The notes: generated by a model not told the origin, from the sequence alone. DNA of 64,000 nucleotides from Pseudomonas sp. URMO17WK12:I2 (GCF_003253735.1 NZ_QKYW01000001.1:372001-436000), one strand, 5' to 3'; counted from the stretch's first letter, positions 43,502-53,300 are shown. Numbers and translations: made by a program.

Positions 43502-45402
43502 GGTTGCTTCACCTCTGCATTGAGCGGCGCCGCGGCACCGGGCGTGGCGTATTCGGCCTTGAGCTGGCCATTTTCGTCGAGCAGCCAGGCGTCCATCACC
43601 TGCTTGACCACCGGGGCACCGACGCCGGAGCCGGACTCACCGTTCTCGACCATCACCGCGACGACGATCTGCGGGTTGTCCGCCGGTGCGAAGCCGACGA
43701 ACAGGGCATGGTCACGGTGTCGCTCCTGTACCTTGCTGCGGTCGTACTTCTCGCCTTGCTTGATCGCCACCACCTGGGCGGTGCCGCTCTTGCCGGCGAT
43801 TCGATAGGCGGCGGCATCACCGACCTTGCGCGCGGTACCCCGGGCGCCATGCATCACCGACTCCATGCCCTGGCGCGCGTAATCCCAGTACTTGGGATCG
43901 CGTAGCACGATATCCGGCATTGGATTCGGGTCGTGGGGCTGGCTGCCGTCGATGGTTCGCGCCAGGTGCGGGCGAATCCACTTGCCCTTGGTAGCGATCA
44001 GCGCGGTTGCCTGAGCCAGCTGCAACGGTGTGGCCTGCATGTACCCCTGGCCGATACCGAGAATCAGTGTCTCACCGGGATACCAGCCCTGGCGATAACG
44101 GGCGCGCTTCCACTCGCGGGACGGCATCAGGCCGGCTGTTTCCTCGAACATGTCCAGGGACACCCGTTGGCCGATGCCGAAACGGCTCATGTAGTCGTGC
44201 AGGCGATCGATACCCATCTTGTGGGCCAGATCGTAGAAGTAGGTGTCGTTGGAGCGCATGATCGCGGTGTTCAGGTCCACCCAGCCATCGCCGGTGCGGT
44301 TCCAGTTGCGGTACTTGTGGCTATTGTTCGGCAACTGATAGAAGCCGGGGTCGAACACCCGGGTACTCGGCGTCACCGCCCCGGCATCGAGACCGGCGAC
44401 AGCGACCATCGGCTTGATGGTCGAGCCCGGCGGGTAGAGGCCGCGCAAGACGCGGTTGTAGAGCGGCCGGTCGATGGAATCGCGCAGCTCGGCATAGGCC
44501 TTGAAGCTGATACCGGTGACGAAGGGGTTGGGGTCGAAACTCGGCTGGCTGACCATCGCCAGCACCTCGCCGGTCTGCGGCTGGATCGCCACCACCGCGC
44601 CACGTCGCCCGCCCAGCGCCTTCTCGGCCACTTCCTGCAGGTGCACGTCGAGGGTCAACATCACATCACGACCCGGCAGTGGGTCGGTGCGGTTGAGCAC
44701 GCGCAGTACGCGGCCACGGGCGTTGGTTTCGACTTCTTCGTAACCGACCTTGCCGTGCAGCTCGTCTTCATAGAAGCGCTCGATACCGGTCTTGCCGATG
44801 TGGTGAGTGCCGCTGTACTCCACCGGGTCGAGTTCCTTGAGCTCACGTTCGTTGATACGCCCCACGTAGCCGACCGAATGGGCGAAGTGCTCGCGCTGCG
44901 GATAGTGACGCACCAGCTGCGCAACCACCTCGACGCCGGGCAGACGGAACTGGTTCACTGCCAGCCGGGCGATCTGTTCTTCGCTGAGCTCGAACAACAC
45001 CGGCACCGGCTCGAATGGCCGGCGCCCCTGCTTCACCCGGCGCTCGAACAGCTCGCGGTCATCAGGCGTGAGCTCCAGCACCTCGACGATCACGTCGAGC
45101 ACCTGCTCCCAGTCGCCGGCACGCTCGCGGGTCAGGGTCAGGCTGAAGCTGGGCCGGTTGTCGGCGATGATCACCCCGTTGCGGTCATAGATCAGCCCGC
45201 GATTGGGCGGAATCGGCTGCACGTGGATGCGGTTGTTTTCCGCCAGGGTGGAGTGGTACTCGTACTGGATCACCTGCAGGTAGTACATGCGGGCGATCAG
45301 CACCAGGGTCAGCACCAGGAATACCGCGCCACCGACCAGCGCACGCTTGCGAATCAGGCGCGCGTCCTTCTCGTGGTCTTTTAGACGGATCGGCTGGGGC
45401 AT
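43498..45402 (-). CDS. mrdA: Penicillin-binding protein 2 (transpeptidase)
   Basis: 634 residues, class B PBP of the elongasome. A short cytoplasmic N terminus is followed by one membrane helix (about 19-42: RALVGGAVFLVLTLVLIARM), a pedestal domain and the transpeptidase domain with the active Ser in STIKPM (about 330), SND (about 387) and KSGTAQV (about 546). It crosslinks new peptidoglycan during cell elongation, working with RodA encoded next. Twelve bases separate it from rlmH upstream. Confidence 0.97.
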   Translation of the reverse strand: MPQPIRLKDHEKDARLIRKRALVGGAVFLVLTLVLIARMYYLQVIQYEYHSTLAENNRIHVQPIPPNRGLIYDRNGVIIADNRPSFSLTLTRERAGDWEQVLDVIVEVLELTPDDRELFERRVKQGRRPFEPVPVLFELSEEQIARLAVNQFRLPGVEVVAQLVRHYPQREHFAHSVGYVGRINERELKELDPVEYSGTHHIGKTGIERFYEDELHGKVGYEEVETNARGRVLRVLNRTDPLPGRDVMLTLDVHLQEVAEKALGGRRGAVVAIQPQTGEVLAMVSQPSFDPNPFVTGISFKAYAELRDSIDRPLYNRVLRGLYPPGSTIKPMVAVAGLDAGAVTPSTRVFDPGFYQLPNNSHKYRNWNRTGDGWVDLNTAIMRSNDTYFYDLAHKMGIDRLHDYMSRFGIGQRVSLDMFEETAGLMPSREWKRARYRQGWYPGETLILGIGQGYMQATPLQLAQATALIATKGKWIRPHLARTIDGSQPHDPNPMPDIVLRDPKYWDYARQGMESVMHGARGTARKVGDAAAYRIAGKSGTAQVVAIKQGEKYDRSKVQERHRDHALFVGFAPADNPQIVVAVMVENGESGSGVGAPVVKQVMDAWLLDENGQLKAEYATPGAAAPLNAEVKQP

Positions 45403-45414
45403 CGGGACCGCTGA

Positions 45415-45882
45415 CTACTTGTGATAAGGGTGACCGGACAACACCGTCCAGGCACGATAAATCTGTTCGCCGACCAGTATCCGTACCAGCGGGTGGGGCA
45501 AGGTCAGCGGCGACAGCGACCAGCGCTGTTCGCTACGCGCCTGGACTTCCGGCGCCAGCCCCTCGGGGCCGCCAACCATCAGGTTGACCGTACGCGAGTC
45601 GAGCCGCCATTTGTCCAGCTCGACCGCCAACTGCTCGGTGCTCCAGGGTCGCCCTTCGACTTCCAGGGTGACGATGCGTTCCCCAGGCTGGACTTTGGCC
45701 AGCATGGCTTCGCCCTCCTGACGGATCATCCGCGCCACGTCGGCATTCTTGCCGCGCGTGGTCAGGGGAATTTCCACCAGTTCCAGAGACAGCTCGGAGG
45801 GCATGCGCTTGGCATATTCCTGCCAGCCGTCCTCGACCCAGCGCGGCATGCGCGAGCCCACCGCGATCAGTTTGATGCGCAC
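45415..45882 (-). CDS. rlmH: 23S rRNA (pseudouridine(1915)-N3)-methyltransferase RlmH
   Basis: 155 residues, a SPOUT-class (knotted) methyltransferase acting on pseudouridine 1915 in the 70S ribosome. It starts [20 protein letters not shown]; the SAM-binding knot includes [14 protein letters not shown] (about 100-113) and the C terminus [18 protein letters not shown] (about 128-145) is family-typical. It lies 9 bases after rsfS, the usual neighbour. Confidence 0.96.
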   Translation of the reverse strand: MRIKLIAVGSRMPRWVEDGWQEYAKRMPSELSLELVEIPLTTRGKNADVARMIRQEGEAMLAKVQPGERIVTLEVEGRPWSTEQLAVELDKWRLDSRTVNLMVGGPEGLAPEVQARSEQRWSLSPLTLPHPLVRILVGEQIYRAWTVLSGHPYHK

Positions 45883-45891
45883 GGGAAAGCC

Positions 45892-46266
45892 TTACTCTCG
45901 CTCGCCGCCCTGCTGGGCACGGCTCTGCTCGGCGCCCTGCCACAGACGCTCCAGGTCATAGAACTGGCGGGCGGTCGGCAGCATCACGTGAACGACGATG
46001 TCGCCCAGGTCGAGCAGGGCCCACTCGCCGCTGTCCAGGCCTTCGCTGCCGATCGGCCGTACACCTTGCTCCTTGGTTTTCTCCAGCACGTTGTCGACCA
46101 GCGACTTGACGTGGCGGCTGGAGGTACCGCTGGCGATCACCATGTAGTCGGTGATGCTGGTCTTCTCACGCACGTCGATGGTGGTGATGTCCTGGGCCTT
46201 GATTTCTTCCAGTGCTGCGATGGCCACTTTGACCAGGTCTTCACTGTGCATGGTTTTGTTCGTCAT
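45892..46266 (-). CDS. rsfS: Ribosomal silencing factor RsfS
   Basis: 124 residues, one DUF143/RsfS domain. It binds L14 on the 50S subunit and blocks subunit joining when nutrients are short. [20 protein letters not shown] (about 32-51), [18 protein letters not shown] (about 80-97) and FYDLERLW are diagnostic. A second ATG at residue 6 ([11 protein letters not shown]) is a possible alternative start. A Gln/Glu-rich tail ends the protein. It lies between nadD (27-base gap) and rlmH. Confidence 0.95.
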   Translation of the reverse strand: MTNKTMHSEDLVKVAIAALEEIKAQDITTIDVREKTSITDYMVIASGTSSRHVKSLVDNVLEKTKEQGVRPIGSEGLDSGEWALLDLGDIVVHVMLPTARQFYDLERLWQGAEQSRAQQGGERE

Positions 46267-46293
46267 AACGTGCTCGTTTGCCTCGTGTTCGAT

Positions 46294-46938
46294 TCACCCA
46301 CGGTACAGTCCATGGGCGTTGATATGATCCAGAACCGCATCGGGCACTAGAAAGCGCACCGAGCGACCGTTCGCCAACAGCGAACGAATCTGGGTGGCAG
46401 ACACCGCCAGCGGCGTCTGCCAGATGAAAGAAATCTGTCCTGCCGGGCCTTTCAGCGTCAGCGGGTCGGCCACGTTGCGCGCGGCCATCAGGTCGCGCAG
46501 CGGCTCGCTGGCCTCACTGCCGGCATCCGGGCGTTGCAGCACCAGAATGTGGCAGTGCTGCAGCAACTCGTCCCAACGATGCCAGGTCGGCAAGCCACAA
46601 AAGGCATCCCAGCCCAGAATCAAAAACAGCTGATCCTCGGCAGCCAACTCGCCGCGCAACGACTCCAGGGTGTCGATGCTGTAGGACGGTTTGTCGCGCC
46701 TGAGCTCGCGGTCATCCACCGTCAGCGGCGCCAACCCCGCGACGGCCTGCCTGACCATCGCCAGGCGATCCTGCGCCCCGACCTGGGGAGTTTCACGGTG
46801 CGGCGGGCGCGCACTGGGGATCAGTCGCAGCTCGTCCAGCCCCATGAACTCGGCCACCTCCAGCGCACCGCGCAGATGGCCAATGTGCACCGGGTCGAAC
46901 GTACCGCCCAATATTCCGATGCGTTTGCGGTTTGCCAT
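46294..46938 (-). CDS. nadD: Nicotinate-nucleotide adenylyltransferase
   Basis: 214 residues. It transfers AMP from ATP to nicotinate mononucleotide in NAD synthesis. The nucleotidyltransferase HxGH site is [15 protein letters not shown] (about 11-25) and the C-terminal signature [20 protein letters not shown] (about 180-199) is clear. Its start codon shares one base with the proA stop (46938), so the two are coupled. Confidence 0.97.
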   Translation of the reverse strand: MANRKRIGILGGTFDPVHIGHLRGALEVAEFMGLDELRLIPSARPPHRETPQVGAQDRLAMVRQAVAGLAPLTVDDRELRRDKPSYSIDTLESLRGELAAEDQLFLILGWDAFCGLPTWHRWDELLQHCHILVLQRPDAGSEASEPLRDLMAARNVADPLTLKGPAGQISFIWQTPLAVSATQIRSLLANGRSVRFLVPDAVLDHINAHGLYRG

Positions 46939-48203
46939 CAGCTGCGCACGTGACCGTCGCCGAATACCACGTATTTCTCGCTGGTCAGCCCCAACAGGCC
47001 AACCGGGCCGCGGGCGTGCAGTTTGTCGGTGGAAATACCGATCTCCGCGCCCAGGCCATACTCGAATCCATCGGCAAAACGCGTCGAAGCGTTGACCATC
47101 ACCGAGCTGGAGTCCACCTCGGTAAGAAAGCGCCGCGCATCACTGAAATTCTCGGTGATGATCGCGTCGGTGTGCTGCGAGCCGTAGGTGTTGATGTGCT
47201 CGATGGCCGCATCCAGGGAGTCGACCACGCGAATCGCCAGAATCGGCGCGTTGTACTCGGCGTACCAGTCGTCTTCGCTGGCTTCCAGCACGTCGCTACC
47301 AAGCAGCGCACGCGTCTGGGCATCGCCACGCAGCTCGACACCCTTGTCACGGTAAATGGCAGCCAGCGGCGGCAGCACCCGTGCGGCGATATCGGCGTGC
47401 ACCAGCAGGGTTTCCATGGTGTTGCACGGCGAGTAGCGCTGGGTCTTCGAGTTGTCGCAAACGCGGATGGCCTTGTCGAGGTCGGCGGCAATATCCACGT
47501 AAACGTGGCATACGCCATCCAGATGCTTGATCACCGGAACCTTGGCATCACGACTGATACGCTCGATCAGACCCTTGCCGCCACGCGGCACTATCACGTC
47601 GACGAACTCCGGCAGGGTGATCAACGCGCCGACGGCAGCGCGATCGGTGGTTTCCACCACCTGCACCGCGCTGGCCGGCAGGTCGGCCTCGGCCAGGCCA
47701 GCCTGGATGCAGCGGGCGATGGCCTGGTTGGAGTGAATCGCTTCGGAGCCGCCGCGCAGGATGGCAGCATTGCCGGACTTCAGACACAGGCTGGCCGCAT
47801 CGATGGTCACGTTGGGACGCGACTCGTAGATGATGCCGATCACACCCAGCGGTACACGCATCTTGCCGACCTGAATGCCCGACGGCAGGTAGCGCATACC
47901 CTGAATTTCGCCGATCGGATCCGGCAGCGTGGCGACCTGACGCAGGCCTTCGATCATGCTATCGATGACTGCCGGGGTCAGCGCCAGACGGTCGACCATG
48001 GCCGGTTCCAGGCCATTGGCGCGGGCGGCGGCCAGATCCAGTTGATTGGCGGCAGTCAGCTCGCTGCGCGCAGCGTCGAGCGCAGCGGCAGCAGCCTGCA
48101 GGGCCCGGTTCTTCTGCGCAGTGCTGGCGCGCGCGAGCACGCGCGAAGCCTGGCGGGCAGCGCGGCCCAGGCGGGTCATGTAGTCAAGCACGGACTCGGT
48201 CAT
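46938..48203 (-). CDS. proA: Glutamate-5-semialdehyde dehydrogenase (gamma-glutamyl phosphate reductase)
   Basis: 421 residues, aldehyde-dehydrogenase fold, second step of proline synthesis from glutamate (NADPH-dependent). Family blocks [20 protein letters not shown] (about 119-138), [19 protein letters not shown] (about 142-160), [11 protein letters not shown] and the catalytic Cys in [12 protein letters not shown] (about 258-269) are present. It heads the long run proA-nadD-rsfS-rlmH-mrdA-rodA-mltB-rlpA. It is divergent from the DedA-PAP2 gene, with 243 bases of spacing that hold no other gene. Confidence 0.97.
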   Translation of the reverse strand: MTESVLDYMTRLGRAARQASRVLARASTAQKNRALQAAAAALDAARSELTAANQLDLAAARANGLEPAMVDRLALTPAVIDSMIEGLRQVATLPDPIGEIQGMRYLPSGIQVGKMRVPLGVIGIIYESRPNVTIDAASLCLKSGNAAILRGGSEAIHSNQAIARCIQAGLAEADLPASAVQVVETTDRAAVGALITLPEFVDVIVPRGGKGLIERISRDAKVPVIKHLDGVCHVYVDIAADLDKAIRVCDNSKTQRYSPCNTMETLLVHADIAARVLPPLAAIYRDKGVELRGDAQTRALLGSDVLEASEDDWYAEYNAPILAIRVVDSLDAAIEHINTYGSQHTDAIITENFSDARRFLTEVDSSSVMVNASTRFADGFEYGLGAEIGISTDKLHARGPVGLLGLTSEKYVVFGDGHVRS

Positions 48204-48446
48204 GGCAACTCAGGTGGGCAGTTGGAAAAAGTTGCTGATTATAGCGGTCATGCCGCCCCACGCACAGCGGCGCCTGGCAGATGGTCATCAGCGGCTTGTA
48301 ACCGGGCGTTTGCACGCCCTTTAAATCATCCGGCGCGTTGCTATGATCGGCCGCTGTCGCCGTCTGACAGCGCACGCCGGACAAAGGAACCGCTTTTCAG
48401 GTAGGCAGGTCGAAGGCTCGATTTCTTCTCTATAAGGTGTCCGTCC

Positions 48447-49763
48447 ATGGGCCAATGGCTCGATAGTCTGACTAGCTGGTTGGCAGCCAACCCGCAATGG
48501 CTGGGTTTGGCGATCTTCGTGATCGCCTGCGTCGAGTGCCTGGCCATCGCCGGCATCATCGTTCCCGGTACCGTGCTGTTGTTCGCCGTCGGCGTGATGG
48601 CCGGCAATGGCGCCTTGAGCCTGTGGGAAACCCTGCTGCTGGCCTACTTCGGCGGCCTGCTGGGCGATGCCATTTCCTACGCCCTGGGGCGCTATTTCCA
48701 CCAGGATATCCGCCGCCTGCCGGGCCTGCGCAGCCATCCGCAGTGGCTGAGCGGTGCAGAGAACTACTTCGAGCGCTATGGCGTGGCCAGCCTGCTGTTG
48801 GGCCGCTACATCGGCCCACTACGCCCGATGCTGCCGATGGTCGCCGGTATGTTGAGCATGCCGCTCGGCCGCTTCATCGCCGTCAGCATGCTGGCCGCCG
48901 CCGGTTGGGCAGTCGCCTACCTGCTGCCCGGCTGGGCTGCCGGCGCCGCCTTTCGCCTGCCGTTGCCCGACGGGTTCTGGCCACAGGCAGCCGTGGTGGC
49001 CGGCGGCCTGGCGTTGCTGCTGGTGCTGACCATTCAGAGCAGCCTGCGCGAACAGCACCAGGCCAGCCTGATCGCCGCCGGGCTGGGCACCATCCTGCTG
49101 GTGGCCCTGTTCATCGGCTGGCCAAACCTGATCCAGCTCGACCAGGGCCTGATGACGCTGATCCAGGAAGGCCGTAACCCACGTTTCGATCATGTCGCGG
49201 TGATGATCACCCACTTCGGCGACTTCGACGTGCAACTGGCGGTTGCCGCACTGCTGTGCATCCTGTTGCTGCTCACCCGCAAATGGCAGGCGCTGCTGTT
49301 CGCCGGCGGCGCCATGCTCAGCACCGCAGTGGCCAACGGGCTGCTCAAGAACCTGTTCGAGCGGGCACGCCCCGATGTACTACTCGAGCCGCTGCATACC
49401 TACAGTTTCCCGAGCGGACACAGTTCGGCTGCCTTTGCCTTCTTTCTCACCGTGGCCATTCTGGCCGGGCGTGGCCAACCGGCCCGCCTGCGCCTGACCT
49501 GGATACTGCTGGCCTGCCTGCCGGCGCTGTTCATCGCCCTGTCGCGCGTCTACCTGGGTGTGCACTGGCCGAGCGACATCATCGCCGGCGCGCTGCTGGC
49601 CAGCAGCCTGTGTGCGCTGAGCCTGGCGCTGATGCAGCGCTTCGCCTCGCTGCCACCATTGCCGGCGAGGGTCTGGTGGATGATCGTGCCAGGCTGCGCG
49701 CTGCTGCTGACGGGCATGGCGCTGCTGCGGATGTCTGAAGGCGTGGAGATCTACCGCTACTGA
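48447..49763 (+). CDS. DedA family / PAP2 phosphatase fusion membrane protein
   Basis: 438 residues with about 11 hydrophobic segments. Residues about 1-200 are a DedA (VTT/SNARE-associated) domain: IVPGTVLLFAVGVMAGNG, GLLGDAISYALGRYF and FERYGVASLLLGRYIGPLRP. Residues about 230-420 are a PAP2 lipid phosphatase with all three motifs: KNLFERARPD, PSGHSS and SRVYLGVHWPSD. DedA proteins are linked to undecaprenyl phosphate recycling and PAP2 enzymes to undecaprenyl pyrophosphate dephosphorylation, so a carrier-lipid recycling role is a reasonable inference. AAGGTG precedes the ATG. It overlaps the convergent LON gene by 7 bases. Confidence 0.93.
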   Translation: MGQWLDSLTSWLAANPQWLGLAIFVIACVECLAIAGIIVPGTVLLFAVGVMAGNGALSLWETLLLAYFGGLLGDAISYALGRYFHQDIRRLPGLRSHPQWLSGAENYFERYGVASLLLGRYIGPLRPMLPMVAGMLSMPLGRFIAVSMLAAAGWAVAYLLPGWAAGAAFRLPLPDGFWPQAAVVAGGLALLLVLTIQSSLREQHQASLIAAGLGTILLVALFIGWPNLIQLDQGLMTLIQEGRNPRFDHVAVMITHFGDFDVQLAVAALLCILLLLTRKWQALLFAGGAMLSTAVANGLLKNLFERARPDVLLEPLHTYSFPSGHSSAAFAFFLTVAILAGRGQPARLRLTWILLACLPALFIALSRVYLGVHWPSDIIAGALLASSLCALSLALMQRFASLPPLPARVWWMIVPGCALLLTGMALLRMSEGVEIYRY

Positions 49764-50350
49764 GCGACGCCGTCGCCCTGCAGCTCCTCGACCCACGTCT
49801 GCAGCATGTCCAGGCGCTGGGCTGCATCGGGTTCGGCCAGCAAGGCGACCTTCTGCTCGGCGCTGAACGGCAGCAGGTAGGCGAGTTTGTCGGCCAGCTC
49901 CGCCTGGCTGTCGGCACCGCCGCCCATGTCCAGGCTGGCGACCATCGGGTGCTCGGCCAGGGCGCCGAGCAGCGCCAGCAGGTCGGCATGTTCCTCGCCC
50001 AGCGGCAGCTCGGGCTGCGCTTCCAGCCACTCGACCTGGGCCAGGGTCAGCTTGTCCGGCAGCACCTGAGCCTGTTTGACACGAAAGCGCCGCCCACCCT
50101 GCACACGAATGCCCAGCAGGCCGTTGGGGCGCTGCTGGAAGTCGGTGATCCGGGCTTCACAGCCGATCTGCGCGACGCGCTCGGCGGCCTCGCCAACCTC
50201 GTCACCTTCGACGATGCACACCACGCCAAAACCTTCACACTGCTTCATGCAGCGGCTGATCATATCCAGGTAGCGCGCCTCGAAAATCTGCAGGTCCAGC
50301 TGGCAGCCGGGAAACAGCACGGTGTGCAACGGAAATAGCGGTAAGGTCAT
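49757..50350 (-). CDS. Stand-alone LON N-terminal-domain (substrate-binding) protein
   Basis: 197 residues. MTLPLFPLHTVLFPGCQLDL, QIFEARYLDMISRC (about 21-34) and the central GRRFRVKQ are the LON substrate-binding (PUA-like plus helices) pattern, with neither ATPase nor protease part. Such short LON-N proteins are common in bacteria and their function is not known; they may bind polypeptides. It ends in a 7-base overlap with the DedA-PAP2 gene and starts 7 bases after lrgB, so it is probably the last gene of lrgA-lrgB-LON. Confidence 0.9.
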   Translation of the reverse strand: MTLPLFPLHTVLFPGCQLDLQIFEARYLDMISRCMKQCEGFGVVCIVEGDEVGEAAERVAQIGCEARITDFQQRPNGLLGIRVQGGRRFRVKQAQVLPDKLTLAQVEWLEAQPELPLGEEHADLLALLGALAEHPMVASLDMGGGADSQAELADKLAYLLPFSAEQKVALLAEPDAAQRLDMLQTWVEELQGDGVAQ

Positions 50351-50357
50351 AGGACTC

Positions 50358-51074
50358 TCAACTCAGGAATAAGATGGCCAGGGGCAGCAGGATCGCCGTG
50401 AACACACCCATCAGGCTCATGGCCAGGGCCGCGAAGGCGCCGCACTCCTCGCTCTCCTGCATGGCACGGGAGGTGCCGACCGCGTGGGCGGTCATGCCCA
50501 GCGCCATGCCCATGGCGGCATGATTGCGCACCCCGCACAGGCGCAGCAACGACGGCCCGATGATCGCGCCCAGCACGCCGGTGATCATCACGAACACCGC
50601 CGCCAGCGCCGCCAGGCCACCGATCTGGCTGGCCACCAGCATGGCGATGGGCGAGGTGACGGACTTGGGCGCCATGCTCATCAGCATGTTGTGCTCGGCG
50701 CCGAGCAGCCAGGCCAGGGCGACACCCAGCACGGTGGCGACCACACCGGCAACCAGCAGGGTCAGTACCGTGGGCCAGAACACCTGGCGAATACGCCGCA
50801 GATTCAGGTACAGCGGCACAGCCAGGGCGACGGTGGCCGGGCCGAGAAAGAGGGTCAGCGCATCGGCACTGGTCTTGTATTCGCTGAAGGTCAGGCCGCA
50901 GAACAGCAGAATGCCGATCACCAGCATGGTCGATACCAGCACCGGCTGCAGGAACACCAGGCGGGTCCTTTCATAGAGGGCAATCGCCAATTGATAGGCG
51001 CCCAGGGTGACCCCCGCGCCAAATAGCGGATGATGGGTGACGGCCAGCCAGGCGCCGTGCCAGTCGAGCATCAT
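50358..51074 (-). CDS. lrgB: LrgB/CidB family membrane protein
   Basis: 238 residues, about seven hydrophobic segments. Family-specific SMAPKSVTSPIAMLVASQIG (about 133-152) and AMGMALGMTAHAVGTSRAMQ (about 187-206) are present. LrgAB/CidAB act in control of murein hydrolase activity in Gram-positives; plant and some bacterial relatives export glycolate or pyruvate, so the transported compound here is open. It overlaps lrgA by 4 bases. Confidence 0.93.
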   Translation of the reverse strand: MMLDWHGAWLAVTHHPLFGAGVTLGAYQLAIALYERTRLVFLQPVLVSTMLVIGILLFCGLTFSEYKTSADALTLFLGPATVALAVPLYLNLRRIRQVFWPTVLTLLVAGVVATVLGVALAWLLGAEHNMLMSMAPKSVTSPIAMLVASQIGGLAALAAVFVMITGVLGAIIGPSLLRLCGVRNHAAMGMALGMTAHAVGTSRAMQESEECGAFAALAMSLMGVFTAILLPLAILFLS

Positions 51075-51433
51075 GGCTGCTCCCGACGGCGCGCCTGGCG
51101 CTCGATCAGCTTCTGCATCATCCAGCCGGCGAACACCAGCGAGAGAATCAGCGACAGCACCAGGGCGCCAATCACCGCCCAGAAGTCGGCGGCGATCGCC
51201 TCGGCATACGCCATCACCCCGACTGCCGGCGGCACCAGCAGTAGCGGCAAGTATTTGAGCAGGCTGCTGGCCGCCTGCTGGATCGGCTCATCGACCTGCC
51301 CCCGGCAGAGCAGAAACACCACCAACAGCAGCATGCCGAGAATCGGCCCCGGCAGCATCGGCAGAAACAGCGCATTGATCGCCGTGCCGAGCAGTTGGCA
51401 CAGCACCAGCCAGAACAGGCCACGAAGCAGCAT
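51071..51433 (-). CDS. lrgA: LrgA/CidA family holin-like membrane protein
   Basis: 120 residues from MLLRGLFWLVLCQLLGTAIN, preceded by GGGGGA at 6 bases; an upstream ATG (51481) is rejected. Four membrane segments and the motif LPMLPGPILGMLLL (about 25-38) and SSLLKYLPLLLVPPAVG identify the CidA/LrgA family. It pairs with lrgB, with which it overlaps by 4 bases. The neighbouring divergent gene codes for the MORN-peptidase lipoprotein. Confidence 0.9.
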   Translation of the reverse strand: MLLRGLFWLVLCQLLGTAINALFLPMLPGPILGMLLLVVFLLCRGQVDEPIQQAASSLLKYLPLLLVPPAVGVMAYAEAIAADFWAVIGALVLSLILSLVFAGWMMQKLIERQARRREQP

Positions 51434-51620
51434 GATTGTCCCCCGCAAACACGACAGGCCGACCGGCTTGCCCACCATCAAAGGCGGCCATTATAGGCCG
51501 CAGATGCCGGTGGCTTAACAGGGCCAGATCTCGCTCAAACAACCCGACCAGCCACCCTGCGCGCCGCCAGGCGGTTTGCGGCATACTGCCGGCACCGTTT
51601 ACCTGACAGGGACGTCCTGC

Positions 51621-53300
51621 ATGCTTCGCCTCGCGCCTCTGGCCCTGACCCTCGTCCTTGCGGCCTGCGGCCAGAGCCCCCAGCTGCTTCCACCCGATGC
51701 CATCCTGCCCGACGGTTCGCGCTACCACGGCACCGTGGTCGAAGGCCTGTTGCAGGGCGAAGGCCGTCTCGACTATCCCGATGGCAGCCGTTACACCGGC
51801 CATTTCGTCGATGGCCAGCGCCACGGCGCCGGGGAGTGGCAAGGCGCCAATGGCGAGCATTACCTCGGCGAGTTCGCCGCCGGCCGTTACGACGGCCAAG
51901 GCACCCTGACCAAGGCCGATGGCAGCCGCTACAGCGGCGGTTTCAGCCAGGGCCAATTCAGCGGCGAAGGTGTTCTACAGGAAGCTGGGCAGACCTACCG
52001 CGGGCAGTTCCGCGCCGGCCGCTTTCACGGTTTCGGCATTCTCGAGCAGGCCGATGGCAGCCGCTTCCAGGGCGTTTTCGCCAAGGGCCTGCCAGACGGC
52101 CAGGGCGTGCGCGAAGACGAACTGGGCAACCAGCTTTCCGGCCACTTCGTCGGCGGCCAGCTCAAGGGCGCCGGCAGCTACTGGGGCAGCGAGGGTGACA
52201 GCTACGACGGCGAACTCAAGGACAGCCTGTTCCATGGCAAGGGCCGTTACCAGAGCGCCAGCGGCGAGGCCTGGAGCGGCACCTTTGCCGAGGGCGCCCT
52301 CACCGGCAAAGGCGAATACCGTGGCACCGATGGCAGCCGCTATACGGGGCAATTCCGCGACTGGCGCTACCAGGGTGAAGGCCATCTGCAACAGGCCGAC
52401 GGCAGCCGTTATGACGGCCAGTTCGCCCATGGCCAGTTCAACGGTGAGGGCACCCTGGTCTCCGCTGACGGCACGCGGCAGCAAGGCATCTGGCGCCGCG
52501 GGCTGCGGGTACGCGACGAAAACGGCCAGGCGTTACCCGACCCACTGGAAATCGGCCTGCTGAAACAGGGCGAGCTACTCGACAGGGCCATCGCCGCGCT
52601 GCCAGCTTCCACACCGCGCAGCGAACTCTATGCCCTGACCCTGGCCGGTGACGGCAAGCAGAGCGTGTTCCTGCGCGAGGCCGACTACGTGGCCGACCTG
52701 CTGAGCGAACGCTTCGCCGCCTACGGCCGTATCACCCTGGCCAACCATCGCGATCACTTGGCCGATCGCCCCTTGGCGACCCGCGAGAACCTGCGCCGCG
52801 CGGTGCAGGCCATCGCCGAACGCAGCGGCCCGGAAGACCTGGTGTTCATCTACCTGACCAGCCACGGCTCGCGCACCCATGAGTTGAACCTGGATCAGCC
52901 GCGCCTGCAGCTCGCCGACCTGCCAGCCAGTGACCTGGCCGATCTGCTCGAGCCCCTGGCCGAGCGCCACAAGGTGGTGGTGATTTCCGCCTGCTATTCG
53001 GGCGGCTTCATTCCCGCCCTGAAGAACGACAAGACCCTGCTGATGACCGCCGCCCGCGCCGACCGGGTTTCATTCGGCTGTTCCGAGGAGGCCGACTTCA
53101 CCTATTTCGGCCGCGCCCTGTTCGCCGAAGCGCTGCAGCAAACCGGTGATCTGCAACAGGCCTTCGAGCTGGCCCGCGCGGCGGTGGCCGAACGCGAGCA
53201 GGCCGATGGCTTCGAGCCGTCCGAACCGCAGATCTGGGCGCCTGCCGCAGTACTCGAGCATTGGAATGCACTACGCCAGGCAGACAGCGAAGCGCCTTGA
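51621..53300 (+). CDS. MORN-repeat lipoprotein with C13 (legumain/caspase-like) peptidase domain
   Basis: 559 residues from MLRLAPLALTLVLAACGQSP; lipobox LAAC places the lipidated Cys at 16. Residues about 34-290 hold 11 MORN repeats of 23 residues, pattern Y-x-G-x-F-x-x-G-x-x-x-G-x-G, for example YTGHFVDGQRHGAGEW. Residues about 335-540 form a C13-type peptidase domain with the catalytic His in YLTSHGSRT (His415) and Cys in VVVISACYSGGF (Cys458). Family enzymes cut after Asn/Asp; targets here are unknown. The lack of a +2 Asp favours an outer-membrane anchor. Similar genes exist in other pseudomonads as hypothetical or C13 proteins. Divergent from lrgAB. Confidence 0.85.
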   Translation: MLRLAPLALTLVLAACGQSPQLLPPDAILPDGSRYHGTVVEGLLQGEGRLDYPDGSRYTGHFVDGQRHGAGEWQGANGEHYLGEFAAGRYDGQGTLTKADGSRYSGGFSQGQFSGEGVLQEAGQTYRGQFRAGRFHGFGILEQADGSRFQGVFAKGLPDGQGVREDELGNQLSGHFVGGQLKGAGSYWGSEGDSYDGELKDSLFHGKGRYQSASGEAWSGTFAEGALTGKGEYRGTDGSRYTGQFRDWRYQGEGHLQQADGSRYDGQFAHGQFNGEGTLVSADGTRQQGIWRRGLRVRDENGQALPDPLEIGLLKQGELLDRAIAALPASTPRSELYALTLAGDGKQSVFLREADYVADLLSERFAAYGRITLANHRDHLADRPLATRENLRRAVQAIAERSGPEDLVFIYLTSHGSRTHELNLDQPRLQLADLPASDLADLLEPLAERHKVVVISACYSGGFIPALKNDKTLLMTAARADRVSFGCSEEADFTYFGRALFAEALQQTGDLQQAFELARAAVAEREQADGFEPSEPQIWAPAAVLEHWNALRQADSEAP

